Below, piece by piece: positions 1 through 11,510 of a DNA stretch of 64,000 bases. How positions within the stretch are numbered: position 1 is the stretch's first letter; the number at the start of each line of letters is the position of its first letter. Made by a program: the position numbers and the translations under genes. Origin of the DNA: Crotophaga sulcirostris (taxonomy: Eukaryota > Chordata > Aves > Cuculiformes > Crotophagidae); the NCBI GenBank assembly GCA_013397455.1, contig VYZB01000338.1:207957-271956 (forward strand). Direction: 5' to 3'. Below the pieces are notes generated by a model, which had not been told where the DNA came from, ran no database searches, and was given only the letters and a program-made list of their open reading frames with translations.

Positions 1-270
1 CCCTCTGTAGCCTTGCTACAGGGCTGGAGTTGTTGGAGTTTTTGGACCAACTCAGTTTGGTGTATGAGAAGTAAATCCCTTAGAAAGCTATCAATGCAGT
101 TAAGAGGTAGTTTTTTTTTTAATTACCTGATAGCACCTCAAATGGCTTTCACAGAATGAAAAACCTATAGAAAGTCTTTAGGTGGGATTTACTGCTGTAA
201 CTTTCTACGGTGAAGTTTAACCTTGTTTCTAATAATGATAGCCATGTTGTAGATCGTGTTGTAGACAAGT

Positions 271-372
271 TCCTCAGGGACATGGTTTAGTAATTAGACA
301 GGTACGGTTGGACTCGATGATCTCAAAGGTCTTTTCCAACTGGATGATTCCATGATTCTGCTGATTCTGCTG
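271..372 (+). mobile_element. Old CR1 3' end (group C)
   Basis: A 3'-terminal CR1 fragment. It reads TCAGGGACATGGTTTAG, then a GTTGGACTCGATGATCTCAA core and a tail of decayed ATTCTG units (CATGATTCTGCTGATTCTG). A close relative with the same layout lies at 29941-30033. The divergent tail and UTR place it outside the two main groups in this window. It is too short to encode anything. Confidence 0.8.
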
Positions 373-598
373 AGTATAAGGTCCCAAAGACTTCTGCTTG
401 CAAATGTGAATTTCATAATGATGGGCAGCTGTTCAAAAAGAGACGTTGTAATTCAGTCATTGCATGGAGCGAGTTGTGGGCAAGAGAGGAAGCAAAAAAC
501 ATCACTAGTAGGGCACTTAAGCTACTTCAGGAATGTGTTTATCTACTCAGGAGAAGCCTGGATGGATAGGTCAGATATCAGTGCCATTGTCACACTAT

Positions 599-966
599 TA
601 CAGTATCACAAGGTTGGAAAGGACCTCTGAGATCATCAAGTACAACCTATAACCCAGCACCAACATCAACCCATCATCTAAACCATGGCACTGAGTGCCT
701 CAGCCAATCTCCTCTTAAACACCTCCAGGGTTGGTGACTCCACCACCTCCCTGGGCAGCGCATTCCAATGGCCAATCACCCTTTCAGGGAAGAACTTTTT
801 CCTAACATCAAGCCTAAACTTTCCCTGAGGAAACTTGAGTCCATGCCCTCTAGTTCTGTCCCTGGTCACCTGAGAGAAGAGACCAACCCCTGCCTGACTA
901 CAACCTCCTTTTAGGCAGTTGTAGAGAGCAATAAGGTCACCCCTGAGCCTCCTCTTTTTCAGACTA
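599..966 (-). mobile_element. CR1 group A, 5'-truncated
   Basis: On the minus strand this copy begins in the ORF2 C-terminal region ([19 protein letters not shown]), runs through [18 protein letters not shown] to the SAMV stop, and ends in a short UTR with a GATACTGT-type tail at 599-612. The ORF2 remnant is open from 974 back to 678 (98 residues). Its diagnostic variants are LDV (GATGTT) and ATGATGGG after the stop. It carries CTGAAAAAGAGG where most copies have CTGGAGAAGAGG, a variant shared with the copy at 61528-61927. Confidence 0.95.
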
Positions 967-2002
967 TTTGTCATTTAGAAAGAGAAGAATCCTTCTCTCA
1001 CTGTCATTATAAACTGCAGTTTTTCACACTTCTAAAATGCTATTTATGTCATTGGTTTTAAAGACATCACTGGCCTCACGAAGCTATAGAACCTCTATCC
1101 CACTGAGACAGTCCATTGCCATTTCCCACAGTACAGGTGCCCCTCCAACCAGTGAATGAAGTTTAAATGGAGCTGGATGGTCCAGGCCAGACCATCACAT
1201 GGCCAACCTCGCCACTTCTGCCAGTGAAGAAATGAAATTTGGTTTCCTGAGCCCAAATTACTGGATTACTCCCCCAAAACCTCTTTATTGCTAGAGGACT
1301 TCATGCTGCAAAACTTTTCACTGCCTTCAATGAAGCCTAGTGAAGTGACTATCACTGCAATACAGAGTAGCTGTCTTCAAACTTGTCCTGTGTTTCTCTC
1401 CTTTTCTTTCTATATTGCTGCAGTTATGATTTGGTTTTCAGCTGTATTCAGTGCTCTCTATGGGGAAACAATTGGCACTAATTGATAAAATGCTTTCATT
1501 TACTTGCTGACAGAATTATTAGAGGATGATAATTGATGGAATGATATCGCACAGCTTTTTTCCAATGATCACATTAATTATATATTCCTCCTGCTTTCTT
1601 GTCTGCAGCACTGTTGCTTCCATTCATGTTCATTTAACTAGATCGTCCATTTCATTAGGAAACAATAAAGTATGATTATATATAGGAGGAATCCCAGCCA
1701 TAAACAGTGGCCTGAGCTTCACAGTTTAACATTAGGAAGGCAATCATTTTTTGGAGTGTGTTTTGGAGCAGAGGAATGTTGGCTTCATTTGCTGAGGAAA
1801 AGCCTGGTCCAGAGTCCATTGAACTCAGGAAGCTGTCCTGTGGGTTCACTGCAATGTGGATGTGCATGTTAATGAGGTGATCACAGTGAAAGGGCTCTCT
1901 GCAAGTGTTTGATAGCTTTCCAGTTCTTTTTAATAAAGACTAAGTAAAAGTTTGTTCTTGGGAAGACACACTGGGCAACATGAAGGAATTATTATAGAGG
2001 AC
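967..2002. other. Unique spacer, no gene seen
   Basis: About 1 kb between two CR1 copies. I see no repeat and no convincing exon. AATAAA hexamers occur at 1664-1669 and 1932-1937, but nothing upstream looks like a transcript end. The frames at 1288-1485 and 1672-1872 are short and lack recognisable motifs. Confidence 0.5.
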
Positions 2003-2526
2003 ATGTGTGCAGTTCTGGGCCCCTCAGTTTGGGAAAGATGTCAAGACACTGGAGTGTGTCAAGAGGAGAACAACGAAGATGGTGAAGGGTTTGGAGCACA
2101 AGCCCTGTGAGGAGCGACTGAGGGAGCTGGGGCTGTTTAGCCTGGAGAAGAGGAGGCTCAGGGGAGACCTTATTGCTCTCTACAACTGCCTAAAAGGAGG
2201 TTGTAGTCAGGCAGGGGTTGATCTCTTCTCTCAGGTGACCAGGGACAGAACTAGAGGACATGGACTCAAGCTTCATCAGGGGAAGTTTAGTCTTGATGTT
2301 AGGAAGAAATTCTTCCCTGAAAGGGTGATTGGCCATTGGAATGCGCTGCCCAGGGAGGTGGTGGAGTCGCCAACCCTGGAGGTGTTTAAGAGGAGATTGG
2401 CTGAGGCACTCAGTGCCATGGTTTAGATGCTGGGTTGGTGTTAGTGTTGGGTTATAGGTTGGACTCGATGATCTCAGAGGTCCTTTCCAATCTTGTAATA
2501 CTGTGACACTGTGTGATACTGTGACA
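2003..2526 (+). mobile_element. CR1 group A, long ORF2 3' fragment
   Basis: One of the longer group A copies. It starts at the ORF2 segment [17 protein letters not shown] and stays open to the SAMV stop at 2424-2426 (2007-2426, 139 residues). An 80-nt UTR and a tail of GTAATACTGTGACACTGTG follow. The encoded part is the C-terminal region after the reverse transcriptase core, so it has no catalytic residues. Variants are LDV and ATGCTGGG. Confidence 0.95.
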
Positions 2527-2845
2527 TGACTATAGAAAATGGGGATGTGTGAGGGTTGTGAGAGCATTGCTGTCTCTCACCAGAGTTCTTAGGTAGCCGC
2601 TACTTTCTGGAAACCAGATTTCAGATGAGACTTCAGAAAGAGAAAAATTACTGCTGTGTTGTTAATGAGGAGTTTTCTCCCAGAACTCATTTTGTTCATG
2701 TGTGTAAACTGTCCTGGCTAGGATGTGGTCCACTCCTACTGATTGCTTTCCCATTGCAAGGTCCACATTAGCATGGAACAGGTCAGAGTGAAGAGAAGAC
2801 CTGTTCTTGGGTTTAGAACGTGCACTCAGACACAGATCTCCGTGT
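2527..2845. other. Unique spacer, no gene seen
   Basis: About 320 bp between two group A copies in the same orientation. It contains no recognisable repeat or exon. Confidence 0.5.
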
Positions 2846-2919
2846 ATTGGTGTTAGTGTAGGGTTACAGGTTGATGATCTCAGAGGTCCTTTCCAACCTT
2901 GTGATACTGTGATACTGTG
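2846..2919 (+). mobile_element. CR1 group A, UTR-only fragment
   Basis: This copy starts at TTGGTGTTAGTG, just past the ORF2 stop position, and runs to the tail GATACTGTGATACTGTG. Five bases of the UTR core (GACTC in the usual GGTTGGACTCGATGATC) are missing. The copies at 30545 and 39850 are truncated at almost the same place. Confidence 0.9.
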
Positions 2920-5834
2920 GATGGGCAAGCTGTGTACTGGCTCTGTAGCTCTGCTGCTGCTGCTGCTCACTCTGTCTCCAGCCCTCGTGCCAGCGGGCTT
3001 GGAGAGCCCTGATCCCAACCCTGTTCTTAACCTGTTTGGTCCCTGCCATTTCAGCTCTGTATATCATATCCCCGTGGTCCTGGAATTAGGACAGAGATTT
3101 TGGGATGCCTTGTTCTGCACAGTCTGATAGGAAAGAGGCTGCACTGCAGCCAGCACCAAGTACCTTGGTATGGGATGGAGAGCAGAGATTTTTTTTGCTT
3201 GACCATTGTAAAGACCTGAAGGCTGCTTAGGGTTCTCTCTTGCTCCCTAAGTAGCTGGGCCCTGCTGCCATACTGTGCTTCCCTGTTCTGATGTGCATAT
3301 GAGAAAACCAGATGTGTAATTTACTGCTGCTGCCAGAGGAACTGAGCCCACCAGACCCTACAGGTAGGCACAGCAGCTGTGTCCTGCAAACAGAAATCAA
3401 AGGCATTTGTCATGGTAGGGCTATGGAGGCACTGGTGAGCCTTCTCTGAATTGCTGCACGTCCAGCAGCAGCCACTCACTCCATGGGTTTCTGCCTCACT
3501 GCTCCCTTAGAAGGACACATCCCATCACTCACTCGTTTTGTCAGACATGGCAAACAAGATATGTTCTTATGGAGAAGGGCAGTCTTATGGGGTTTTGGTG
3601 CCTTCAGGTACATCCAGCTGCCTCGCACCACAGGAAAGCTTTTAACTGCCATGTGGAGACTGTGTACGAACCCAAAGGGAGAGCAGTGCTGGGTTCAAAG
3701 CCGCTGGAGATTTCAGGAAGAAAGACAATCTTGGCTCTTTCAGTCCTCTCTTATTTTCTGCACAGCATTTTTACGCAGTCAAGTCATTTAAGAAAGACAT
3801 ATTAAGAAAGACAACATGTTATGTCAAGCTCTTGTCATTGCAAAGACTACCATGCTCCCAAAATGCCACTCTGGACCTTTCTTTTTGCGTCTTCTGGGCA
3901 TGTGAGTGAGTTATATCAATTTTCATTACTCATGGAGGTCCCATCTTAAGAGGGAAATAACTCCAGCCCAGCAGAACTTAAGCAAATGCTTAATAAATTG
4001 GTTCATTTGTGTAAAATAAGACTGGAATGTCCTTCTCCACATGGCAAACATACTTGTGTTGGATCTATAAAGTCACCATATGGTTGCAGTCATGTAACAA
4101 ACTGCATGTCTCTGCTGGGAATGCCTCTTAAAGCTTTTTCATGCTGGGCCTTAAGGACAATGCTTTTGACTCCCAGTAGTTTTGGTGGGTGCAGTGCAAA
4201 TTGGGAGGTTCACTACACCTGGTGTGCTTTTAGTCTCAGTTTTTAGAAAGCAATGGTTATAGCTTTTATCGCTGATCTTGTCTTTCAGTTAAATAGAACT
4301 AAAAAGTTAATTTCTAGATTTCCTTGTTAGGAAAAAAAATAGAGCCATGAAAGTGTTGAAAGTGTTGCATGACCAGACCATGAAAAATTTAGTTTGGGAT
4401 GAAACCAAGAAGAATGGATCATCAGTGGTCTTCGGTTACTCCCCAAGGGATTTAGAAAGAGTTTTTCCCACTCAGATGGTGCTAGAAGATAAATCATGAA
4501 ATGAGTCTGAGTCTGGCCTTTTTCTGTTGCACAAAAAGAAAAGAAACACTCAGACTATCTCTAAGATATAGGACAGCAGCAGAAGAGCTTTGCAAAGACC
4601 AGTGTGGCCAGTAGCAGCTTTAAGGTACAATACAATGGCCTTAGTTCTTCATGGTCCTTCCAGTCTACCAAGGCAGGAAATACAGTTGTGTCATTTCAGT
4701 TCACTGGTCAAACTGGAAAGGAATGTAAAATTGATGACAAACAAAATGACTTGTGTTAGCTTCGTGGATTTTTTTTTTCCATTTTGTTTACACCAGACCA
4801 ACCAAACTAAGCAAATGTTAAAAATCACAACACTCAATTCAGAAGATGTCAAGGGAAAATACTCCGATTGTTCTGAAATGAAAAAAAAACGCACGGCATT
4901 TTTTTCCTTTATCTCAGACAGAATAAACTGAATAAATTCACTTTGAGGATGGATGTAGTCAGCCTGAACTTGCCCCACTGGTTGGCAAACAAAAGCCTTT
5001 CTTCTGTTTTCTTTGTTTCCCACTCAATTCAGTTCTATCCTAAACCCCTCTCTATCCTGCCTGCACTTCTTTAAATCCCCAGACCCTCTTGACTGTGGCA
5101 TTGAGCTCTGCTGAACACACTTGCCTCACCCACAGCAAACTCTTCAAAATTCCATCATCTTGGTCCCCCACTCCTCTGAGATAAGGTTGCTCCTTATATG
5201 ACCTTGGGATGACTGATAAAGCTGTTACTACCGGTGCACATATTGTTGGGCATAATCCTGCTCCTGCTGATCAAGGAAAAAAAGCCATCAGTGGATGGAC
5301 GTTTAAATCTCAGGTTTCTTGGAGGGGCAGAACCCCATGCCTTTAGGCTGGAGATGGGGCCAGGCTCATTTAGCAGCATGCAGGCTGTGGCAGGTCCCTT
5401 CTAAGCTGGATGAAGAACCAGGCTGGGTTCTACTGTCCCATAGGGACTGCTTTGCTGCCGCGCTCTCCCCATCACGTTCCCAAGGTCTCCAAATCTTTGT
5501 AGCACAGTGTGGAACACCACGTCTATCTAATTCTCCAAATGTTAGGCAATTTGCTGAGTTTGATAGGTGTGTTCACAAATGATTGCAGCATTGCTAATTC
5601 ATTTACTGCTCATTGCCGTGCCAAGACTAACGCTTCGTTAGTGGCAGGGAACAAAACATGCTTCTTCTGCAGTTGCTGCAAGCCTCCCTGATTTTGCATG
5701 CTCTATCATATTATGCATGCCAGTCTGCTAACTCGATTTAGCATAAGTGGAAAACTTGTATAAAGCAGGCATTAAACCCAAATCCTACTGTACAAATCCT
5801 CCCTTCTATCTGTAGCATTTGGTTCGTTTTCGAA
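2920..5834. other. Unique region with small simple repeats
   Basis: About 2.9 kb with no CR1. It holds (CTG)5 at 2951-2965, a T10 run at 4769-4778 and an A9 run at 4881-4889. A 68-residue frame at 2921-3127 begins with a leucine-rich stretch that mimics a signal peptide (see findings). The frames at 3483-3791 and 4590-4931 have no recognisable domain. I find no exon that I can support. Confidence 0.5.
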
Positions 5835-5969
5835 AGTATCACAGTATCACAAGGTTGGAAAGGACCTCTGAGATCATCGAGTCCAACCTATAACCCAACA
5901 CTAACACCAACCCATCATCTAAACCATGGCACTGAGTACCTCAGCCAATCTCCTCTTAAACACCTCCAG
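5835..5969 (-). mobile_element. CR1 group A, short 3' fragment
   Basis: The minus strand reads the last codons of ORF2 (from about [10 protein letters not shown]), the stop and the short UTR. The tail is at 5835-5850 (AGTATCACAGTATCAC on the plus strand). ATGATGGG follows the stop codon. The 5' end is cut just after CTGGAGGTGTTTAAG. Confidence 0.93.
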
Positions 5970-7793
5970 TGCTCTATCATGCACTCCTGTAGTGACCTTT
6001 ACTCATTTTAACCATCTTTGCTTCCCTGCAACTGGTTCACTCAGCTTCATTTGCAAATATTCAGCTAATATTTTGCCTCTAACTGTGGTTACAAACTAAA
6101 AAGCACGTTCAGCAGCAGAGGCTGGGCAGTTTGCTAGTGCTATGCCTTTAAATTATATACCCATAATCTCTTAACTGCACCGTTCAAACCAGGCTGCAAT
6201 GATGTGCGTCAAGGAGAGCTTCTGGGAGTGGCAAAGGTTCCCACATGTGGATTGGTTAAGGGAAGCAGGGAAAAGATAAAAGAAACAACACTGAGAGCGT
6301 TGACAAATGTGGTGTGTGGTACTGCACATGCATCCCAAGTAGGACTACCCTGCAAGCGTGGTACTGAATTGGAAGCAGGGGTGAGTGTTTCTGTGCAGAG
6401 GGAGCGAAGCTACCTTGGCAGGTGTGATGCTCCCCCTGCTCACGACTGCACTGAGGAGCCTCTTCACTGCTGTTAATCAAACACTGAGCCTTAGCTCTGC
6501 AGGGCCACCCTGTATTGAATGTACAGCTGAGTTTGCTCCTCTCTAAATGGCAATTTGCTGTTCCCCCTGCAACCTGTCTTTGCCCTCTTTGATCTGCAAG
6601 GTCTTTAAGACTGTGAGTGCTCACAGCCCAACCACAAAGGATTATCTAGGGACTCCTATTCACAGGGCTTAAGGAATTAAATATATTCAGTCAAACATTC
6701 CTTCTATCAGCAGCATTTTGCTGCTATGCTGGCTTGGGAACCAAACATATGGCCTGCCTTGCAATGGGAATGAGGATTCCCTTGACAGTTCTTACTGACT
6801 TATGAGGCAGGCCAAACTCTAATTTGCCCTCCCCTGGCAGCAGGAAGCATCTGTGGTGCTGGGACCACTGGGACAGAACAGGAAAACCAGAAGGTAAAGG
6901 TCGTTGTAGAGAGAGGGAGGGAAAAAGCTGTTAATTGAAATTGAAAATGATAATTTGGCTTAAACTCGACTGAAGCAAGGGTGGCTCTACTGTCAGGTAG
7001 ATACTGTTAAAAATGCAGAAAATTAGCAAAATTAGAGTGCCTGGAAAAAAAATTCCCTCTGAGGGATGAGGTGAGTGTGTTCCTCTTGGCCTCTAAAGCT
7101 GGCCATGGATTGAGATTCAAAAACACCAGTTTGTAAAAAAAGGCACAGAAAAGCCCTGCATGGGTGAGGTAGGGAGCGGTGGGCAGAGGGGACACTGTCC
7201 AGGCAGGAAGTGGAGCAAACCCAGTGTCTTCACAATGGAGGTTTACTCTGGACCTTCTTTACTGAAGCACTGGAGAAATACCCAGGAGTACATCCCTGCC
7301 AAGGAAGCAAACAGGACAGGGAAAAAGAAAAATCCCAGTGAGATGAACTTCTCACAAAGATATAAGTAGTCCCAGATGAGTCCCTGCTGATGGAGGTCTG
7401 TGCTTGAGTGACCTCCTGCAAATCTACATCCAACAAAGGAGAACAATCTGATTTATTCAAGTAAGATCTGAATTCACATTGGGATTAATTCTGGCCACTG
7501 TCAGTACTCTGTTTTTTAAAATACATTCCGAAATCTTGTGGGCTTTTGGAGCAAAGGTGTTTCATGTTGCAGCTGAACAGGCCGCTTGATATTCCTTGAA
7601 CACTTAGTTTTAATCTGCATTTCACAAAATAGCTGTTCCTTTTGATCTCCTTATGTGTTCCCATCAATGGCACAAAGGTCAGGATCTTGTCAGAGGCTGG
7701 AGAAACATCCAGCAGAAACGGATCCGGACTGTGTAATATTAAAACTCAGTTGTCTGTCATGCTTTTGGCTTCTTTATCTGGAAGCAAAGCCTC
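5970..7793. other. Unique region, no gene seen
   Basis: About 1.8 kb with no recognisable repeat. The open frames on both strands between 6204 and 7673 overlap each other, are below 125 residues and show no domain. I treat them as chance frames. Confidence 0.5.
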
Positions 7794-7984
7794 TTCTGTA
7801 CTGTAAGTTAAAAAAGAAGTGTCAAGTTGATGGAATTAGCGATATTCCTATTATTTATACAACATCTTGAAGATGTCCCTGCTCTCTGCAGGAAGGTTGA
7901 AGTAGGTGACCTTCATGGTCCCTTCCAACCCAAACTATTCTATGATTCTATGATATTCAAGACATGATGCCTCAGAAGAGGCTT
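7787..7984. repeat. Locally duplicated unit, copy 1, with 12-bp inverted ends
   Basis: The stretch 7794-7981 is repeated in direct orientation at 9011-9206 with only about nine base differences plus a small gap in the octamer tail. Copy 1 is bounded by a perfect 12-bp inverted repeat: AAGCCTCTTCTG at 7787-7798 and CAGAAGAGGCTT at 7973-7984. Inside lie about 75 bp of unassigned sequence, a CR1 3' end (about 7867-7955) and about 25 bp more of non-CR1 sequence. Because non-CR1 flanks are shared, this is a true duplication and not two independent CR1 insertions. No clear target duplication is visible. Confidence 0.8.
7867..7955 (+). mobile_element. CR1 3' end (group C) inside the duplicated unit
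   Basis: It reads TGTCCCTGCTCTCTGCAGG, a short UTR core and TTCCAACCCAAACTATTC with a TATGATTCTATGAT tail. This is the classic ATTCTATG octamer, unlike the group A tail. The fragment is non-coding. Confidence 0.88.
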
Positions 7985-8100
7985 CTAGATCTGGGAACAA
8001 ATACTTGGTGTCGCAGAGGTGGTGTGTGCAGCAATGAAACAAACCCAAATCTTCATGGTGAAAGAAGCAGGCACAGAGCTAAGGCGCGAGAGAGGAGATA

Positions 8101-8338
8101 TTTTAGACTTGATGTTAGGAAAAAGTTCTTCCCTGAAAGGGTGATTGACCATTGGAATGCGCTGCCCAGGGAGGTGGTGGAGTCACCGACCCTGGAGGTG
8201 TTTAAGGGAAGACTAGCTGAGGCATTCCGTACCATGGTTTAGATGATGGGTTGGTGTTAGTGTTGGGTTATAGGTCGAACTTGACGATCTCAGAGGTCCT
8301 TTCCAACCTTGTGATACTGTGATACTGTGATACTGTGG
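8101..8338 (+). mobile_element. CR1 group A, 3' fragment
   Basis: It starts at TTTTAGACTTGATGTTAGG, within ORF2 about 45 codons before the end. It encodes [20 protein letters not shown] up to a stop at 8240-8242, where the usual SAMV reads RTMV. The UTR and a tail of three GATACTGT units follow. Variants are LDV and ATGATGGG. The upstream boundary adjoins sequence unrelated to CR1. Confidence 0.94.
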
Positions 8339-8782
8339 TATTCATATCAAGCAAGTACAGTAGCACTGTGCTGAAAGCCCTTATAAGTAACTCTTTCCCC
8401 CAGGAATGACTCACATCAGCCACTCTGACTCTGAGTTTATAGGTTGTGTGTTGCTCTGTCTTTATGTACCAGATAAAACAATCTGACACTCAGTAGTTTC
8501 ACTAAGCATGAGGGAGGCACAGTCTCGTGTTATTTATTGTCTGTATTGCACTAGGTGCTGCTACCCATGGAGATGCAGTAGGACCTTAAGATAGAAGTGG
8601 TGGGAACAGGGGCAAAGGGATCTTCCCGGGAACAGCTTACCTGCCAAGCGTAAGAGACAGCAAGGAGATTTAGACTAATATGTGTCAATAATACAGAGCT
8701 CTTTTGCCACAGATATAAACCATGGCTGCTGCACAGGTTCTGATGTGAACTTTGGTGGACTGAGAGGAGTCCACTGAGAGGA
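8339..8782. other. Unique spacer with a short tandem duplication
   Basis: About 440 bp with no gene. Near its end a 14-bp unit, ACTGAGAGGAGTCC-like, is repeated in tandem at about 8759-8786 next to the start of the following CR1. Confidence 0.5.
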
Positions 8783-9328
8783 GCTGCAGCCTTTCAAAGG
8801 GGGGCTTTGAAGCTGCACCCCTTTCAAAGGGGGCTTATAAGAAAGATGGGGGAAAACTTTTTAGTGGGGCATGTAGCAATAGACCAAGGGACAATGGTTT
8901 TAAACTAAAAGAGGAGAGGTTTAGACTGGATATTAGGAAGAATTTTTTCGTGCTGAGAGTGATGAAGCATTGGCACAGGCTGCCCAGAGAGGTGGTGGAT
9001 GCCCCACCCCTTCTGTACTGTAAGTTAAAAAAGAAGTGTCAGGTTGATGGAATTAGCAATATTCCTATTATTTATACAACATCTTGAAGATGTCCCTGCT
9101 CTCTGCAGGAAGGTTGGACTAGATGACCTTCATAGTCCCTTCCAACCCAAACTGTTCTATGATTCTATGATTCTACAATGTTCAAGACACAATGCCTCAG
9201 AAGAGGGCAGGAACATTCAAGGTCAGGTTGGATGGGGCTCTGGGCAACTTGATCCAGTGGAAGGTGCTCACTGCAGGGGGATTGGACTGGATGACCTTCA
9301 TGGTCCCTTCCAACCCAAACCATTCTAA
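8783..9328 (+). mobile_element. CR1 group C copy interrupted by a duplicated unit
   Basis: The left part (8783-9009) reads CTTTCAAAGGGGG, CTTATAAGAAAGATGGGG, TTTAGACTGGATATTAGG and CAGAGAGGTGGTGGATGCCCC. The CR1 resumes at about 9207 with GGAACATTCAAGGTCAGGTT and ends with TTCCAACCCAAACCATTCT at 9328. The unit 9011-9206 lies between them, where uninterrupted relatives would read straight from GCCCCACCC into GGAACATTC. A partial tandem duplication of the CTGCA..CCTTTCAAAGGGG segment is visible at 8783-8836. Confidence 0.88.
9011..9206 (+). repeat. Locally duplicated unit, copy 2, inserted in a CR1
   Basis: This is a direct-orientation copy of 7794-7981. The shared segment starts at TTCTGTACTGTAAG and ends at CAGAAGAGG, so its borders fall inside the inverted repeats that bound copy 1. 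It splits a CR1 open frame at codons for the DAP/PSLE region. Its internal tail is slightly longer than that of copy 1 (GATTCTATGATTCTACAATG). Confidence 0.82.
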
Positions 9329-11267
9329 AGTGCACATTCTCAGATACGCTGTCCCCAAAGGGCTTAGGGATAAGAGACTGGAAGTCCCAAAGTCTGTAGA
9401 AGAAAAGGAGCCACCCCATGTTCTCACCGGTGTATGTCCACTGTCTGATTCACATCTTCATCACTTTGGACTGCAAAAAGCTTCAATTACAACCTGTACC
9501 CCCTGGTTGAGATGTTTTACATGTTGTCACATAATTATGACTTGCTCCAATAGCAAATGGAACGATGTTGTCTGGACAAAGTCCTGGGTGGGCTCAGTTT
9601 CAGTTGCACAAGTGGTCCTGACTGATATAAGAAAAGTTAGGTCACTTCTGTCCCTTCTCTCCTTACACGTGTAATAGCAAACATGATTCTGGATTTTGTA
9701 TTACACTGCTGTGCAGGATGGTGATTAAAACTGTCCGGGTTAGGTAGCCCAGGCTTTAGGACTGGTGCAGGGTAGAACACCAGAACAGGAGAAATGCAAA
9801 GAGCCATATAAAGAAGTGATTGCATCTTTCTGGTTTTGCTTATCTCAGCATTAAAACATGAAAAAGTTGTTCTCTAAAACTCATGAAATTTTAAAAGAAT
9901 TTTTTTTTTTACTCTGTAAATATGCTGAATTTGTGCATATTGTGTGTTAACCTTTTCTCCAGCCAGCAGGACTAGGAAATTTTATTTGTTAACGAAGCTG
10001 GGTTACTCAGGGACTCCATAGACTTGAGAAGATGGAGTGTTACAAAGCAGCAGGAAATAATGCTGCATTTTACTGAGTAGAATCATTGGATTTGATACCA
10101 TCAATTTTTTTTATTGAATTACTGAGCTTTTTGGCTGCAATAGACAGTGCCCTTCTCCCTGTACCCAGCAATACCAAACTGGTATTACTTAAAAGAGGAA
10201 GAAAACATTTTAACTACGCACTCTCAGAACTGGCCATGACACTTTTTTTATTGAAACTCATATATTTCAACACTCACAAGAGACATGAAAAATCAATTTC
10301 ACAAGACATATTTTTTAAAGCAGCATATAATTGCTTGCAAATAGGGACTTCGACCAGAAGTGCCTCCTTCAATTAAACAGCAACAATATTGCAGAATTAG
10401 AACACGATGGGTATTAGTTTCTTGACAAATCAATAAAAAAAAAAAACAAACAGCAGCAGATTGGTCCCATGTTGATGCCAAGTCCACTCCCAGAATGAGT
10501 TTTATAGGTGTTATAAAGACAGAATGTGTATTATGGCATCTTAATTAGAGCAGCACTTCCAGTGGTGCTGTGTATGTATGTAAATTGATGGTTTCTGTAG
10601 ATGGGACAGCCAGGCTGGAATCACTGCCCTTACTCGTACTTGCTATAGCTACAGAGAGTAGAGAAAGTAGGCTTTCTTGCAATTTTGGCTACTTTGAGAA
10701 AACATGAGACAGGAAAGTGAAGTTGGGAATAAAGATTAGATGAAAAATGCTGAGATTTTTTTTTTCCCCGCCTGAAAACAGAAAAGACATCTTAAAATAT
10801 TCACTCGAACTGATAAGAGAAATTCGTGCAACATTTCCATTTCACTTGCAATCTTTGAGGATATTTGTTTCTCTTGTAGTATGACTATAAGTGAAAATTT
10901 GAAACAAATGTAATTTAGAAGGAAAAAAACCCCACAGACCCTTTTTCAAAGTCAGAAGAGACATTTAAAGAGTTTATGATTGCTTCTAAATGTGTGATTC
11001 AGTTTTGTCCAAATTATATTTTGTCATAAACAGTTTTTTCAAGAGAACATCACTTGCCACCTTTAGCAAATGATGAGAGAGGGATTAGGAGATCACTGAA
11101 CATCACTGAAGTGTTAAAAAGTAGCAAGGTAGAATAAGTGTTTATGGAATTGTCTATCAGTAATTTGAACTAAAACTTCATAGATCCTTGCAGAACTCTG
11201 CTAAACTCTGCTGCAAATGAATTGTCATTTCCTAAAAAATAATCTGCATCCAAAGAAGTGTAACCAA
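9329..11267. other. Unique AT-rich region with homopolymer runs
   Basis: About 1.9 kb without CR1. It contains a T11 run at 9900-9910, an A12 run at 10435-10446 and a T10 run at 10756-10765. No exon or RNA gene is recognisable. Confidence 0.5.
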
Positions 11268-11510
11268 CAGGGGAGGGAGAGGATTCTGCCCCTCTGCTCC
11301 ACTCTGGTGAGACCCCACCTGGAGCCCTGTGTCCAGTTCTGGAGTCCTCAGCACAGGAGGGACCTGGAGCTGTTGGAGCGAGTCCTGAGGAGGCCACGGA
11401 GATGATCCAAGGGCTGGAGCATCCCTGTATGAGGACAGGCTGAGAGAGTTGGGGTTCTCCAGCCTGGAGAAGAGAAGGCTCAGGGGAGACCTTAGAGCAG
11501 CCTCCCAGTA
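11268..11510 (+). mobile_element. CR1 group B, internal ORF2 fragment without 3' end
   Basis: It encodes the [20 protein letters not shown] region of ORF2, followed out of frame by [15 protein letters not shown]. It stops abruptly at CAGCCTCCCAGTA, where relatives continue with CTGAAAGGGGCTCC. The chimeric unit 11511-12130 abuts it there, so its 3' half is missing or was replaced. CR1 copies normally keep their 3' end, so this break needs a second event. Confidence 0.88.

Noticed and set aside
1664..1937. AATAAA hexamers as transcript ends
   Set aside because: AATAAA is frequent by chance in AT-rich DNA and no exon lies upstream.
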